Shown: positions 7,961 through 16,610 of the stretch, one piece after another
How positions within the stretch are numbered: the first letter of the stretch is position 1
How the letters are laid out: every line of letters begins with the position of its first letter
NCBI RefSeq assembly: GCF_014649715.1
Contig: NZ_BMTO01000013.1
Location: 184,873 to 247,579, forward strand
Direction of reading: 5' to 3'
Length of the DNA stretch: 62,707 bases
Origin: Streptomyces lateritius
Lineage (GTDB): Bacteria; Actinomycetota; Actinomycetes; Streptomycetales; Streptomycetaceae
The notes under the pieces: generated by a model
Seen by the model: the letters and a program-made list of their open reading frames with translations, nothing else
Database searches by the model: none
Told to the model about the DNA's origin: nothing
Made by a program: the position numbers and the translations under genes

Positions 7961-9073
7961 ATGACTAAGACTCTCCGTGTCCTTGCCGCCATGTCGGGCG
8001 GCGTGGACTCCGCCGTCGCCGCCGCCCGCGCCGCCGAAGCCGGGCACGACGTCACCGGGGTGCACCTCGCCCTCTCCGCGAACCCACAGTCCTTCCGTAC
8101 CGGAGCGCGCGGCTGCTGCACCATCGAGGACTCCCGCGACGCCCGCCGCGCGGCGGACGTCATCGGCATTCCCTTCTACGTCTGGGACCTCGCCGAGCGC
8201 TTCCGCGAGGACGTCGTCGACGACTTCGTCGCGGAGTACGAAGCGGGCCGCACCCCCAACCCGTGTCTGCGCTGCAACGAGAAGATCAAGTTCGCGGCGC
8301 TGCTCGACAAGGCGCTGGCGCTCGGCTTCGACGCGGTCTGCACCGGTCACTACGCCACGGTCGTCCTGAACGAGGACGGCACGCGCGAGCTGCACCGCGC
8401 CTCCGACATGGCCAAGGACCAGTCGTACGTCCTCGGCGTCCTGGACGAGAAGCAGCTCGCCCACGCGATGTTCCCGCTGGGCGACACCCTCACCACCAAG
8501 GACGAGATCCGGGCGGAGGCGGAGCGGCGCGGGCTCGCGGTGGCGAAGAAGCCCGACAGCCACGACATCTGCTTCATCGCCGACGGAGACACACAGGGCT
8601 TCCTGGCCTCGCGCCTCGGCCGCGCCGAGGGTGACATCGTCGACGAGTCCGGTACGAGGGTGGGCACCCACGAGGGGGCGTACGGCTTCACCATCGGCCA
8701 GCGCAAGGGCCTGCGGATCGGCCACCCGGCGCCGGACGGCAAGCCGCGCTACGTCCTCGACATCTCGCCGGTGAACAACACGGTCACGGTCGGCCCGGTC
8801 GAGGCGCTGGACGTCACCGCCCTGACCGCGATCAAGCCCCGCTGGTGCGGGACGGCCCCCGAGGGCTCCGGCCGCTACACCGCCCAGCTGCGTGCCCACG
8901 GCGGCGAGACCGCGGTGACGGCCTCGCTGGAGGACGGCGAGCTGAAGGTCTCCTTCGACGAGCCGGTCCGGGGGGTCGCCCCGGGTCAGGCGATCGTGCT
9001 GTACGACGGCACGCGCGTGGTGGGCTCGGCGACGATCGCGACGACGGCCCGGCGTACGGCCACGTCCGTCTGA
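7961..9073 (+). CDS. mnmA: tRNA-specific 2-thiouridylase MnmA
   Basis: This 370-residue enzyme puts sulfur on U34 of Lys, Glu and Gln tRNAs after ATP activation of the base. The PP-loop is SGGVDS at residues 12-17, and the two catalytic cysteines are Cys102 in NPCLRCN and Cys204 in DICFI, so the protein looks complete and active. The ATG at 7961 lies right after a short region with a weak GGTAAGG. It is preceded by the cysteine desulfurase that probably donates the sulfur, and followed by a hairpin at 9088-9103. Confidence 0.96.
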   Translation: MTKTLRVLAAMSGGVDSAVAAARAAEAGHDVTGVHLALSANPQSFRTGARGCCTIEDSRDARRAADVIGIPFYVWDLAERFREDVVDDFVAEYEAGRTPNPCLRCNEKIKFAALLDKALALGFDAVCTGHYATVVLNEDGTRELHRASDMAKDQSYVLGVLDEKQLAHAMFPLGDTLTTKDEIRAEAERRGLAVAKKPDSHDICFIADGDTQGFLASRLGRAEGDIVDESGTRVGTHEGAYGFTIGQRKGLRIGHPAPDGKPRYVLDISPVNNTVTVGPVEALDVTALTAIKPRWCGTAPEGSGRYTAQLRAHGGETAVTASLEDGELKVSFDEPVRGVAPGQAIVLYDGTRVVGSATIATTARRTATSV

Positions 9074-9087
9074 GGCGTACGAGAGGT

Positions 9088-9103
9088 CCGGGGGCGGCCC
9101 CGG
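9088..9103 (+). terminator. GC hairpin after mnmA, inside a short direct repeat
   Basis: The stem CCGGGG/CCCCGG lies 14 bases after the mnmA stop. It is bracketed by near-identical 14-base direct repeats at 9071-9084 and 9109-9122 that differ at one position. No U-tract follows, so termination strength is uncertain. Confidence 0.4.
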
Positions 9104-9187
9104 GCGCCTGAGGCCTACGAGATGCCTTTCCGGGAGATCTTGGGCGGTGCCGCGGTGACCTGCGCAGAGCCCTCTACGGTGGGGCTC

Positions 9188-9727
9188 ATGAACATCTGCG
9201 TCTTCCTCTCCGCCGCCGACCTCGACGAGCGCTACACCCGTCCGGCCCGCGAGTTCGCCGAGCTGCTCGGCAAGGCCGGCCACACCCTGGTCTGGGGCGG
9301 CTCGGACGTCGGCCTGATGAAGGTGGTCGCCGACGGCGTCCAGGAGGCGGGCGGACGGCTCGTCGGCGTCTCGGTCGACTTCCTCGCCGCCAGGGCGCGG
9401 CCGGACGCGGACGAGATGATCTTCGCCGGGGACCTCGCCGAGCGAAAGGCGCTGCTGCTCGCCAGGTCCGACGCGATCGTGATCATGGTCGGCGGCACGG
9501 GCACCCTCGACGAGGCCACCGAGGTCCTGGAGCTGAGGAAGCACGGCAAGCACACCAAGCCCGTGGTCCTGCTGAACTCGGCCGGCTTCTACGACGGCCT
9601 GAAGACCCAGTTCAGGCGGATGGAGGCGGAGGGCTTTCTGCCGCTGCCCCTCACCGACCTGGTCTTCTTCGCGGAGGACGGCGTGTCCGCCCTCGCCTAC
9701 CTGGAGGAGTCCACCGGCGTCGTGTGA
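9188..9727 (+). CDS. LOG-family (TIGR00730) protein
   Basis: This 179-residue protein has the Rossmann-like fold of LOG proteins, which release cytokinin base from its riboside monophosphate, or more generally cleave nucleoside monophosphates. The hallmark PGGxGTxxE motif reads MVGGTGTLDE here, so the proline is replaced by valine while the glycines, Thr and Glu remain. Activity is therefore likely but not certain. The ATG at 9188 is chosen because MNICVFLSA begins the first beta strand; an ATG 66 bases upstream would add unrelated sequence. There is no good ribosome site, so it may be leaderless. Confidence 0.8.
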   Translation: MNICVFLSAADLDERYTRPAREFAELLGKAGHTLVWGGSDVGLMKVVADGVQEAGGRLVGVSVDFLAARARPDADEMIFAGDLAERKALLLARSDAIVIMVGGTGTLDEATEVLELRKHGKHTKPVVLLNSAGFYDGLKTQFRRMEAEGFLPLPLTDLVFFAEDGVSALAYLEESTGVV

Positions 9728-9743
9728 TGGGAGCATGGCTCCC

Positions 9744-10433
9744 ATGGCTACTCATGTGATCACCGGGGCGGGTTCCGGCATCGGCGCCGCCGTCGCCCGC
9801 CGTCTTCACGCGCGCGGGGACGAACTCGTGCTGCACGCGCGCGACGCCGGACGTGCCAAGGAGCTGGCGGCAGAGTTCCCCGGCTCCCGGACGCTCGTCG
9901 GGGACCTCGCCGACCCTGACCGGCTCTCCTGGGCGTTCTCGCACCAGAACATGCCCGAGCAGGTCGACTCCCTCCTGCACATCGCGGGCGTCGTCGACCT
10001 CGGCCCGGTCGGTGAGCTCACTCCCAAGACCTGGCGCCACCAGCTGAACGTCAACCTCGTCGCACCCGCCGAGCTGACCCGGCACTTCCTGCCACAACTA
10101 CGCGTCTCCCAGGGGCACGTGGTCTTCGTCAACTCGGGCGCCGGCCTCAACGCCCACGCCGAGTGGAGCGCGTACGCCGCCTCCAAGCACGGACTGAAGG
10201 CGCTCGCCGACTCCCTGCGCCACGAGGAGCACGGCAACGGGATCCGGGTCACCTCGGTCTACCCGGGGCGTACCGCGAGCCCGATGCAGGTGAAGGTCCA
10301 CCAGCAGGAGGGCAAGGAGTACGACGCCTCGCGGTGGATCGACCCCGAGTCGGTCGCCACGACGATCCTCCTCGCCATCGACCTGCCGCGCGACGCCGAG
10401 GTCAACGACCTGACGGTCCGCCCGGGGCGCTAG
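9744..10433 (+). CDS. Short-chain dehydrogenase/reductase
   Basis: This 229-residue NAD(P)-dependent oxidoreductase has the cofactor motif TGAGSGIG at residues 7-14 and the catalytic triad Ser131 (VNSGAG), Tyr144 and Lys148 (YAASK). Substrate is unknown. Of two in-frame ATGs, the second at 9744 has GGGAG ten bases upstream, whereas the first at 9735 is only one base from it. The stop TAG is part of a CTAG at which a repeat element begins (see 10433-10497). Confidence 0.88.
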   Translation: MATHVITGAGSGIGAAVARRLHARGDELVLHARDAGRAKELAAEFPGSRTLVGDLADPDRLSWAFSHQNMPEQVDSLLHIAGVVDLGPVGELTPKTWRHQLNVNLVAPAELTRHFLPQLRVSQGHVVFVNSGAGLNAHAEWSAYAASKHGLKALADSLRHEEHGNGIRVTSVYPGRTASPMQVKVHQQEGKEYDASRWIDPESVATTILLAIDLPRDAEVNDLTVRPGR

Positions 10434-10497
10434 GCCGTGTCCGTAAAGTCCCGCCTGGTCCGCGGCGCCTGGCACGCATGCTCGCTGCATTGTCCGG
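10433..10497 (+). repeat. Truncated copy of a CTAG-anchored repeat element
   Basis: About 65 bases starting GGCCGTGTCCGTAAAGTC match the left part of the element at 34088-34262, at roughly 80 percent by eye. Both copies begin at a CTAG that also supplies the stop codon of the upstream gene. This copy lacks the right-hand inverted terminus and runs into the promoter region of the MetE-like gene. Confidence 0.7.
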
Positions 10498-10540
10498 CCT
10501 GATCCACAAGACACCCCCTGGGCCCGCGTACGCTTCCCGC

Positions 10541-11557
10541 GTGAGCGACATGAACGACGAGAAGAACCCCTTCACCTGGGGCCCTGCCACCGGTGTCGGC
10601 TCCCTGCCCGGCGGCGACGCCCGGGAGGCCGCCAGGACCGCCACCGGCTCCTTCGAGGACTTCCCCTTCCTCGCCGAGCTCCCGGCCCGAGGACCCGGCG
10701 CCGACATGATCGGCCGCACCCTCGGGATGCTCGTCGAGATGTACGCGCACGTGGAGCCGAGCGGCTGGCGGGTCAGCGACCGGCCGGGCCGGGACACCCG
10801 GCGCGCCCGGTCCTGGCTCGGCGAGGACCTCGACGCCCTGGAGGAGTTCACCCAGGGTTACGAGGGAGCGCTCAAGGTCCAGGTCGTGGGCCCCTGGACG
10901 CTCGCCGCCGCCCTGGAACTGCGCGGCGGCGAGGCGGCCCTGGGTGACCCCGGTGCCCGCCGGGACCTGACCGGCTCGCTCGCCGAGGGGCTGCGCGGCC
11001 ACCTCGCCGAGCTCCGGAAGAGGATCCCCGGGGCCCGGATCGTCCTCCAGCTCGACGAACCCTCCCTGACGGCCGTCCTGCGCGGACACGTCCGTACCGC
11101 CAGCGGCTACCGCACCCACCGCGCCGTCGACCGGCAGGCCGTCGAGTCCGCCCTGCGCGAGGTGATCGCCGTCCACGACGGCCCGGTCGTCGTGCACTCC
11201 TGCGCCCCCGACGTACCGTTCGCCCTGCTGCGCCGGGCCGGGGCCGCCGGTGTCTCGTTCGATTTCTCGCTGCTCACGGAACGTGACGAGGAGACGATCG
11301 GCGAGGCCGTGGAGTCCGGCACCAGGCTCCTCGCGGGCGTGGTGCCCTCCGCCGACGCCCCATTGTCCGACCCGGGCGGTAGCGTCATGGGTGTCAGGAC
11401 GCTGTGGCGCAGGCTGGGGCTGAATCCGGGGACTCTCGCGGAGTCCGTCGTGATCACCCCGACGTGTGGGCTCGCGGGCGCTTCGCCCGCGTACGCCCGC
11501 GCGGCGCTCGCCCACTGCGCCCGGGCGGCTCGCTCGCTCGCGGACAACCCTGAGTGA
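10541..11557 (+). CDS. MetE-like (UROD/MetE fold) methionine synthase-type protein
   Basis: This 338-residue protein resembles only the C-terminal catalytic barrel of cobalamin-independent methionine synthase. It begins near ATGVGSLPGGD and keeps candidate zinc ligands in VVVHSCAPD (His and Cys) and TPTCGL (Cys). Full MetE enzymes are about 750 residues with a second N-terminal barrel that is absent here, so the methyl donor and acceptor are uncertain. The GTG at 10541 lies about 10 bases after a TACGCT -10-like hexamer, suggesting a leaderless or very short leader message. An alternative ATG is at 10550. Confidence 0.8.
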   Translation: MSDMNDEKNPFTWGPATGVGSLPGGDAREAARTATGSFEDFPFLAELPARGPGADMIGRTLGMLVEMYAHVEPSGWRVSDRPGRDTRRARSWLGEDLDALEEFTQGYEGALKVQVVGPWTLAAALELRGGEAALGDPGARRDLTGSLAEGLRGHLAELRKRIPGARIVLQLDEPSLTAVLRGHVRTASGYRTHRAVDRQAVESALREVIAVHDGPVVVHSCAPDVPFALLRRAGAAGVSFDFSLLTERDEETIGEAVESGTRLLAGVVPSADAPLSDPGGSVMGVRTLWRRLGLNPGTLAESVVITPTCGLAGASPAYARAALAHCARAARSLADNPE

Positions 11558-11600
11558 CGAGTCGACGTGTTGGTCTGTAGGTAACGGGAGGACGAGAACG

Positions 11601-13781
11601 GTGGCAGTCGAACAGGGGGCCCCGCCCGCCGAGGCACGGGAGAAGCACGCCGACCTGGCCGAGCGGATCGAGGAGCACCGCTTCCGGTACTACGTGAAGG
11701 ACCAGCCGGTCATCAGCGACGCCGACTTCGACCGGCTCCTGCGCGACCTGGAGGCGCTGGAGGAGGAGTACCCGGAGCTGCGCACACCCGACTCGCCGAC
11801 CCAGAAGGTCGCCGGGCAGTACGAGACGGAGTTCACCTCCGTCGAGCACCGCGAGCGCATGCTCTCGCTGGACAACGCCTTCGACGACCTCGAACTGGCC
11901 TCCTGGGCCGAGCGGGTCGCCCGGGACGTCGGCACCTCCGACCACCACTTCCTGTGTGAGCTGAAGGTCGACGGCCTCGCAGTGAACCTCACGTACGAGC
12001 GCGGCCGGCTGACCCGGGCCGCGACCCGCGGCGACGGCCGCACGGGCGAGGACATCACGCCCAACGTCCGTACGATCGCGGACGTCCCGGACCGGCTGCG
12101 CGGCGAACGGATCCCGGAGCTGGTCGAGATCCGCGGCGAGGTCTACTTCCCGATGGAGGCCTTCGAGGGTCTCAACGCCCGCCTGGTCGAGGCCGGTGAC
12201 AAGCCGTTCGCCAACCCGCGCAACGCGGCGGCCGGTTCGCTGCGCCAGAAGGACCCCAAGGTCACGGCCGGCCGGCCGCTGCACATGGTGGTCCACGGCA
12301 TCGGCGCCCGCCAGGGCTTCGACATCTCCCGCCTCTCGGAGGCGTACGGCCTCCTGCGCGAATGGGGCCTGCCGACCGCCCGGCACAACAAGGTGGTCGA
12401 CTCCCTCGACGAGGTACGGGAGTTCATCGCGTACTTCGGTGAGCACCGGCACTCCGTGGAGCACGAGATCGACGGCGTCGTCGTCAAGCTCGACGAGATC
12501 CCGCTCCAGGGCCGGCTCGGCTCCACCGCGCGCGCCCCGCGCTGGGCGATCGCCTGGAAGTACGCGCCGGAGGAGGTCAACACCAAGCTGATCGACATCA
12601 AGGTGGGTGTCGGCCGGACCGGTCGTGTCACGCCGTACGCCCAGGTGGAGCCGGTCACGGTCGCGGGCTCCGAGGTCGAGTTCGCCACCCTCCACAACCA
12701 GGAGGTGGTGAAGGCCAAGGGTGTCCTGATCGGGGACACGGTCGTGCTGCGCAAGGCCGGTGACGTCATCCCGGAGATCCTCGGTCCGGTCGTCGACCTG
12801 CGGGACGGCACCGAACGGGAGTTCGTGATGCCGTCCGAGTGCCCCGAGTGCGGGACGCCGCTGCGCGCCATGAAGGAGGGCGACATCGATCTGCGCTGCC
12901 CCAACGCGCGGACCTGTCCGGCGCAGTTGCGTGAACGTCTCTTCTATCTGGCCGGCCGCGAGAGCCTGGACATCGAGAACTTCGGCGCGGTGGCCGCGGC
13001 GGCGCTGACCCGCCCACTGGAGCCGGCCGAGCCGCCGCTCGTCGACGAGGGCGATCTGTTCGACCTCACCATCGAGCAGCTGCTTCCCATCAAGGCGTAC
13101 GTCCTGGACCCGGACAGCGGACTGCCCAAGCGGGACCCGAAGACGGGCGAGGAGAAGATCGTCCGGGTCTTCGCCAACCAGAAGGGCGAGGCGAAGAAGA
13201 ACGCCCTGGCGATGCTGAAGAACATCGAGGACGCCAAGACCCGCCCGCTGGCCCGGTTCATCAACGGCCTGTCGATCCGTCATGTGGGACCGGTGGCGGC
13301 CCAGGCGCTGGCCCGCGAGTTCCGCTCCCTGGAGCGGATCGAGCAGGCGAGCGAGGAGGAGCTGGCGGCCGTCGACGGCGTCGGCGGGATCATCGCGACA
13401 GCGGTGAAGCAGTGGTTCGCGGAGGAGTGGCACCGCGAGATCGTGCGCAAGTGGCGGGCGGCGGGGGTCCGACTGGAGGAGGAGGGCGCCGGTGAGGAGC
13501 AGGGGCCGCGCCCGCTGGAAGGGTTGACGGTCGTGGTGACCGGCACCCTGCAGAACTTCACCAGGGATGGCGCAAAAGAGTCGCTCCAGAGCCTCGGAGC
13601 GAAGGTGACCGGTTCCGTTTCGAAGAAGACCGACTTCGTGGTCGTCGGCGACAATCCGGGGTCCAAGTACGACAAGGCGATGCAACTGAAGGTTCCGGTT
13701 CTCGACGAGGAAGGCTTCACCGTGCTGCTGGAACAGGGTCCGGACGCCGCTCGCGAGGCAGCGGTCCCGGCCGCGGGATAG
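11601..13781 (+). CDS. ligA: NAD-dependent DNA ligase LigA
   Basis: This 726-residue enzyme seals nicks using NAD. Domains in order are the Ia NMN-binding domain with FRYYVKDQP near residue 30, adenylation domain with Lys122 in LKVDGLAV, OB fold, four-cysteine zinc finger (CPECGTPL ... CPNARTCPAQ, about residues 412-440), helix-hairpin-helix region and C-terminal BRCT domain (LEGLTVVVTGTLQNFTRDGA onward). Compared with mycobacterial LigA there is an insert of about 25 residues just before the HhH block (LDPDSGLPKRDPKTGEEK). The GTG at 11601 is preceded by GGGAGGA with eight bases spacing. Confidence 0.97.
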   Translation: MAVEQGAPPAEAREKHADLAERIEEHRFRYYVKDQPVISDADFDRLLRDLEALEEEYPELRTPDSPTQKVAGQYETEFTSVEHRERMLSLDNAFDDLELASWAERVARDVGTSDHHFLCELKVDGLAVNLTYERGRLTRAATRGDGRTGEDITPNVRTIADVPDRLRGERIPELVEIRGEVYFPMEAFEGLNARLVEAGDKPFANPRNAAAGSLRQKDPKVTAGRPLHMVVHGIGARQGFDISRLSEAYGLLREWGLPTARHNKVVDSLDEVREFIAYFGEHRHSVEHEIDGVVVKLDEIPLQGRLGSTARAPRWAIAWKYAPEEVNTKLIDIKVGVGRTGRVTPYAQVEPVTVAGSEVEFATLHNQEVVKAKGVLIGDTVVLRKAGDVIPEILGPVVDLRDGTEREFVMPSECPECGTPLRAMKEGDIDLRCPNARTCPAQLRERLFYLAGRESLDIENFGAVAAAALTRPLEPAEPPLVDEGDLFDLTIEQLLPIKAYVLDPDSGLPKRDPKTGEEKIVRVFANQKGEAKKNALAMLKNIEDAKTRPLARFINGLSIRHVGPVAAQALAREFRSLERIEQASEEELAAVDGVGGIIATAVKQWFAEEWHREIVRKWRAAGVRLEEEGAGEEQGPRPLEGLTVVVTGTLQNFTRDGAKESLQSLGAKVTGSVSKKTDFVVVGDNPGSKYDKAMQLKVPVLDEEGFTVLLEQGPDAAREAAVPAAG

Positions 13782-14027
13782 AAACCCGCAGGTCCCACCG
13801 GCCCCGACCGCCCCAGGAACGCCACCCGTTCGGCGCATACCAGATCGTTACGGGTGGCCAGGTCGCATTCGGGCAAGAGACGGAGAGCGCTGCCCGTCGG
13901 AGCTCTCCTCGGCCTACTGTTGTGACGTGCGTCTGTCGCGCACGACCGCGTTGGGCTCCGCCGGTCGTGGCGGCTTGACAACGGCCCATCGCGTTGCGAC
14001 GGCACCGCCGGCTGTGAGAGGGACGGA

Positions 14028-16142
14028 ATGAAACCGACCGAGAGCGCCGCCCCGGTCCCACGGCCGTCCGGCCGCGCGGCCTTCGTGGAGATGACCACCG
14101 GGCTGCCCGGAGCCGTCGTCGGCCTCGCTGCCGTCGTCCTCGCCACCGGGCTGTACCGGGCTCTGAGCACCGGCCACGGCCTGTTCCCCGGCGGCGCCGC
14201 CGGGTGGTCCCTCGCCGTGCTGACCGGGCTCATCGTCGGACACCTGGTCGCGCTCGGCCGCGACCGCTGGTGGGGCGGCGCCGGCTCCGGCGCCGCTCTC
14301 ACCCTCGCCGTCCTGCTGCTCTACGGCTGGGTGCCCGCCGGGCTCGTCTCCATGGCCGTCGTCGTGCTGGTCGGCGCCGCCCGCCGGCACCGCTGGCGCC
14401 AGGGCCTGCTGCACGGTGCCGTGGACGTCCTCGGCATCGGCGCGGCCGCCCTGGTCCTCGCCGTGTTCGGAGACGTACCGACCGTCGAGCAGCCCTGGCG
14501 GCCCCCCGACTGGGGGATCGCCGACGTACCGGAAGTGGCGCTCGCCGCGGCCGCCTATCTCGTGGTGACCCGGCTCCTGCTGTGGTACGCCCTGGCGCCC
14601 CGCGCCGGCGGACTGCCGAGCGTCGCCCGCACCGCCCTGCTCCGGCAGGGCCTCGTCGCCGTCGCCCTGCTCGGCATCGCGCCGCTCATCTGCGTCGTCG
14701 CCGTCTCCCAGCCGGTGCTGCTGCCGCTCTTCGCCGTACCCCTCATCGCCCTCGACTCCACCCTCTGGATCGCCCGCGCCCGCGCCGAGGAGCAGCTCAA
14801 GGACCTGCTCACCGGGCTGCCGAACCGGCAGTGGCTGCTGCAGCGCGCCTGGTCCGCGCTGGAGGAGGCCGAGGGGGAGGGCGCGCGCTCCGCACTCGTC
14901 CTGATCGACCTCGACCGTTTCCGATCGGTCAACGACACCCTCGGGCACCTCGCCGGAGACCGTCTCCTGCTCCAGATCGCCGAACGGCTCAAGCTCGCCG
15001 TGCCGCGCGGGGCGGAGGCCGTGCGGCTCGGCGGCGACGAGTTCGCCGTGCTGCTGCCGACGACCGACTCCACGACCAGCGCCCAGCGGGTCGCCCGCCA
15101 CCTGGTCGCCGAACTCTCCTCGCCTCTCGACCTCGACGGCCTCACCCTCGTCCTGGAGGCGAGCGCCGGCGTGGCGGTCTTCCCCGACCACGCGCTCGAC
15201 GCCGAAGGGCTGCTGCGCCGCGCCGACGTGGCGATGTACCAGGCCAAGCGGGACCGTACGGGCGTCGAGGTGTACGAGTCCAAGCGCGACTCCAACACCC
15301 CGGACCGGCTCGGCCTCCTCGGCGACCTGCGCCGGGCGCTGGACGCCGGTGAGGTCGAACTGCACTACCAGCCCAAGGTCCGCTTCGACGGACAGGTCGC
15401 GGGGCTCGAGGCCCTGGTGCGCTGGGTCCACCCGGAGCGCGGGCGGGTCTCTCCGGACGAGTTCATCGCGATCGCCGAGTCCTCCGGCCTGATGCCGCAC
15501 CTCACCGAGTACGTCCTGGAGACGGCGCTCGCGCAGGTGGCCACGTGGCGGTCGCAGGGGTTGAACGTTCCTGTGGCGGTCAACGTCTCCCCGCGCGACG
15601 TCCACACCCCCGGCTTCGCCGGCGCGGTGGCGGCCCGCCTCGCCCGGCACGGCGTCCCCGCCGGCGCCCTGCAACTGGAGATCACGGAGCACGTGCTCCT
15701 GGAGGACCCGCAGCGGGCCGCGGACACCATGGCCGGGCTGACCGGGCACGGCGTGAAGATGTCCCTGGACGACTTCGGCACCGGCTACTCCTCCCTGGTC
15801 CACCTGCGCCGGCTCCCGGTGAGCGAACTCAAGATCGACCGCTCCTTCGTCGCCAGGCTCGCCGTCGACGCGGAGGACGCGGAGATCGTGCGCTGCACGC
15901 TCGACCTCGCGCACTCGCTCGGCCTCCTCGTCGTCGCGGAGGGCGTCGAGGACGACGAGACCTGGGAGCGCCTGCGCGACCTCGGCTGCGACGCGGTCCA
16001 GGGCTGGCTCGTCGCCGCCGCCATGCCGCCGGACGAGGCCACGGCCTGGCTCCTCGCCCGCGGCGAGCACGGCTGGCGCCGCCCGTCGGAAGAGGCGGCG
16101 ATCGTGAACCTCGACCAGCCCTCCGGCCAGGTCGTGCAGTGA
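14028..16142 (+). CDS. rmdB: Membrane GGDEF-EAL protein, RmdB-like c-di-GMP enzyme
   Basis: The 704-residue protein has about six to eight N-terminal membrane helices (to residue ~250), a GGDEF domain with RLGGDEF near 333, and an EAL domain with LEALVRW near 460, DDFGTGYSS and EGVE. Both active-site motifs look intact, but the RxxD inhibitory site before GGDEF is missing. Context matches the S. coelicolor gene next to ligA that is known as RmdB (a phosphodiesterase controlling morphological differentiation); the name is by synteny and architecture. The 246 bases upstream hold a TTGACA at about 13975 but no clear -10. Confidence 0.85.
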   Translation: MKPTESAAPVPRPSGRAAFVEMTTGLPGAVVGLAAVVLATGLYRALSTGHGLFPGGAAGWSLAVLTGLIVGHLVALGRDRWWGGAGSGAALTLAVLLLYGWVPAGLVSMAVVVLVGAARRHRWRQGLLHGAVDVLGIGAAALVLAVFGDVPTVEQPWRPPDWGIADVPEVALAAAAYLVVTRLLLWYALAPRAGGLPSVARTALLRQGLVAVALLGIAPLICVVAVSQPVLLPLFAVPLIALDSTLWIARARAEEQLKDLLTGLPNRQWLLQRAWSALEEAEGEGARSALVLIDLDRFRSVNDTLGHLAGDRLLLQIAERLKLAVPRGAEAVRLGGDEFAVLLPTTDSTTSAQRVARHLVAELSSPLDLDGLTLVLEASAGVAVFPDHALDAEGLLRRADVAMYQAKRDRTGVEVYESKRDSNTPDRLGLLGDLRRALDAGEVELHYQPKVRFDGQVAGLEALVRWVHPERGRVSPDEFIAIAESSGLMPHLTEYVLETALAQVATWRSQGLNVPVAVNVSPRDVHTPGFAGAVAARLARHGVPAGALQLEITEHVLLEDPQRAADTMAGLTGHGVKMSLDDFGTGYSSLVHLRRLPVSELKIDRSFVARLAVDAEDAEIVRCTLDLAHSLGLLVVAEGVEDDETWERLRDLGCDAVQGWLVAAAMPPDEATAWLLARGEHGWRRPSEEAAIVNLDQPSGQVVQ

Positions 16143-16308
16143 CCGCCGGCGGGCCCCCGCGCCGGACTGGCGGGGGGGCCTCGCCGGGCCCCGCACAGCC
16201 CCGGGGCGGCCGTCGCCCGGCCGGCCCGGGGCGAAGCGTTTCACGGGGAGCGGGGCGGGCCCCATAGGATTGGGTCCACCACCGTCAAACTCATCCCGTG
16301 AGGAACGC

Positions 16309-16605
16309 ATGCCTGGCATCACGCGCGAGGAGGTCGCCCACCTCGCACGGCTGGCGCGTCTGGAGCTGAAAAGCGAAGAGCTCGATCACTTCGCCGGTCA
16401 GCTCGACGACATCATCGGCGCGGTCGCCCGCGTCTCCGAGGTCGCCGACCAAGACGTACCGCCGACCTCCCACCCGCTGCCGCTGACCAACGTCATGCGC
16501 GCGGACGAGGTCCGTCCGTCGCTCACCCCCGAGCAGGCGCTCTCCGGCGCCCCGGCCCAGGAGCAGCAGCGTTTCAAGGTGCCGCAGATCCTGGGGGAGG
16601 ACTAA
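16309..16605 (+). CDS. gatC: Asp/Glu-tRNA amidotransferase subunit C
   Basis: This 98-residue protein is the small clamp subunit that wraps around GatA in the GatCAB complex, which converts Glu-tRNA(Gln) and Asp-tRNA(Asn) to the correct amidated forms. It opens with ITREEVAHLARLARLELKSEE and ends LSGAPAQEQQRFKVPQILG, the typical GatC ends. The ATG at 16309 has AGGA six bases upstream. The start of gatA follows the stop by five bases. Confidence 0.96.
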   Translation: MPGITREEVAHLARLARLELKSEELDHFAGQLDDIIGAVARVSEVADQDVPPTSHPLPLTNVMRADEVRPSLTPEQALSGAPAQEQQRFKVPQILGED

Positions 16606-16610
16606 TCACC

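Noticed and set aside
9122..9187. N-terminal extension of the LOG protein from the ATG at 9122
   Set aside because: The 22 extra residues precede the first conserved strand and have no family counterpart; the ATG at 9188 fits the fold start.
13975..14027. TTGACA before the RmdB-like gene as a full promoter
   Set aside because: No -10 hexamer is found at 16-19 bases downstream, so it was not listed as a promoter.
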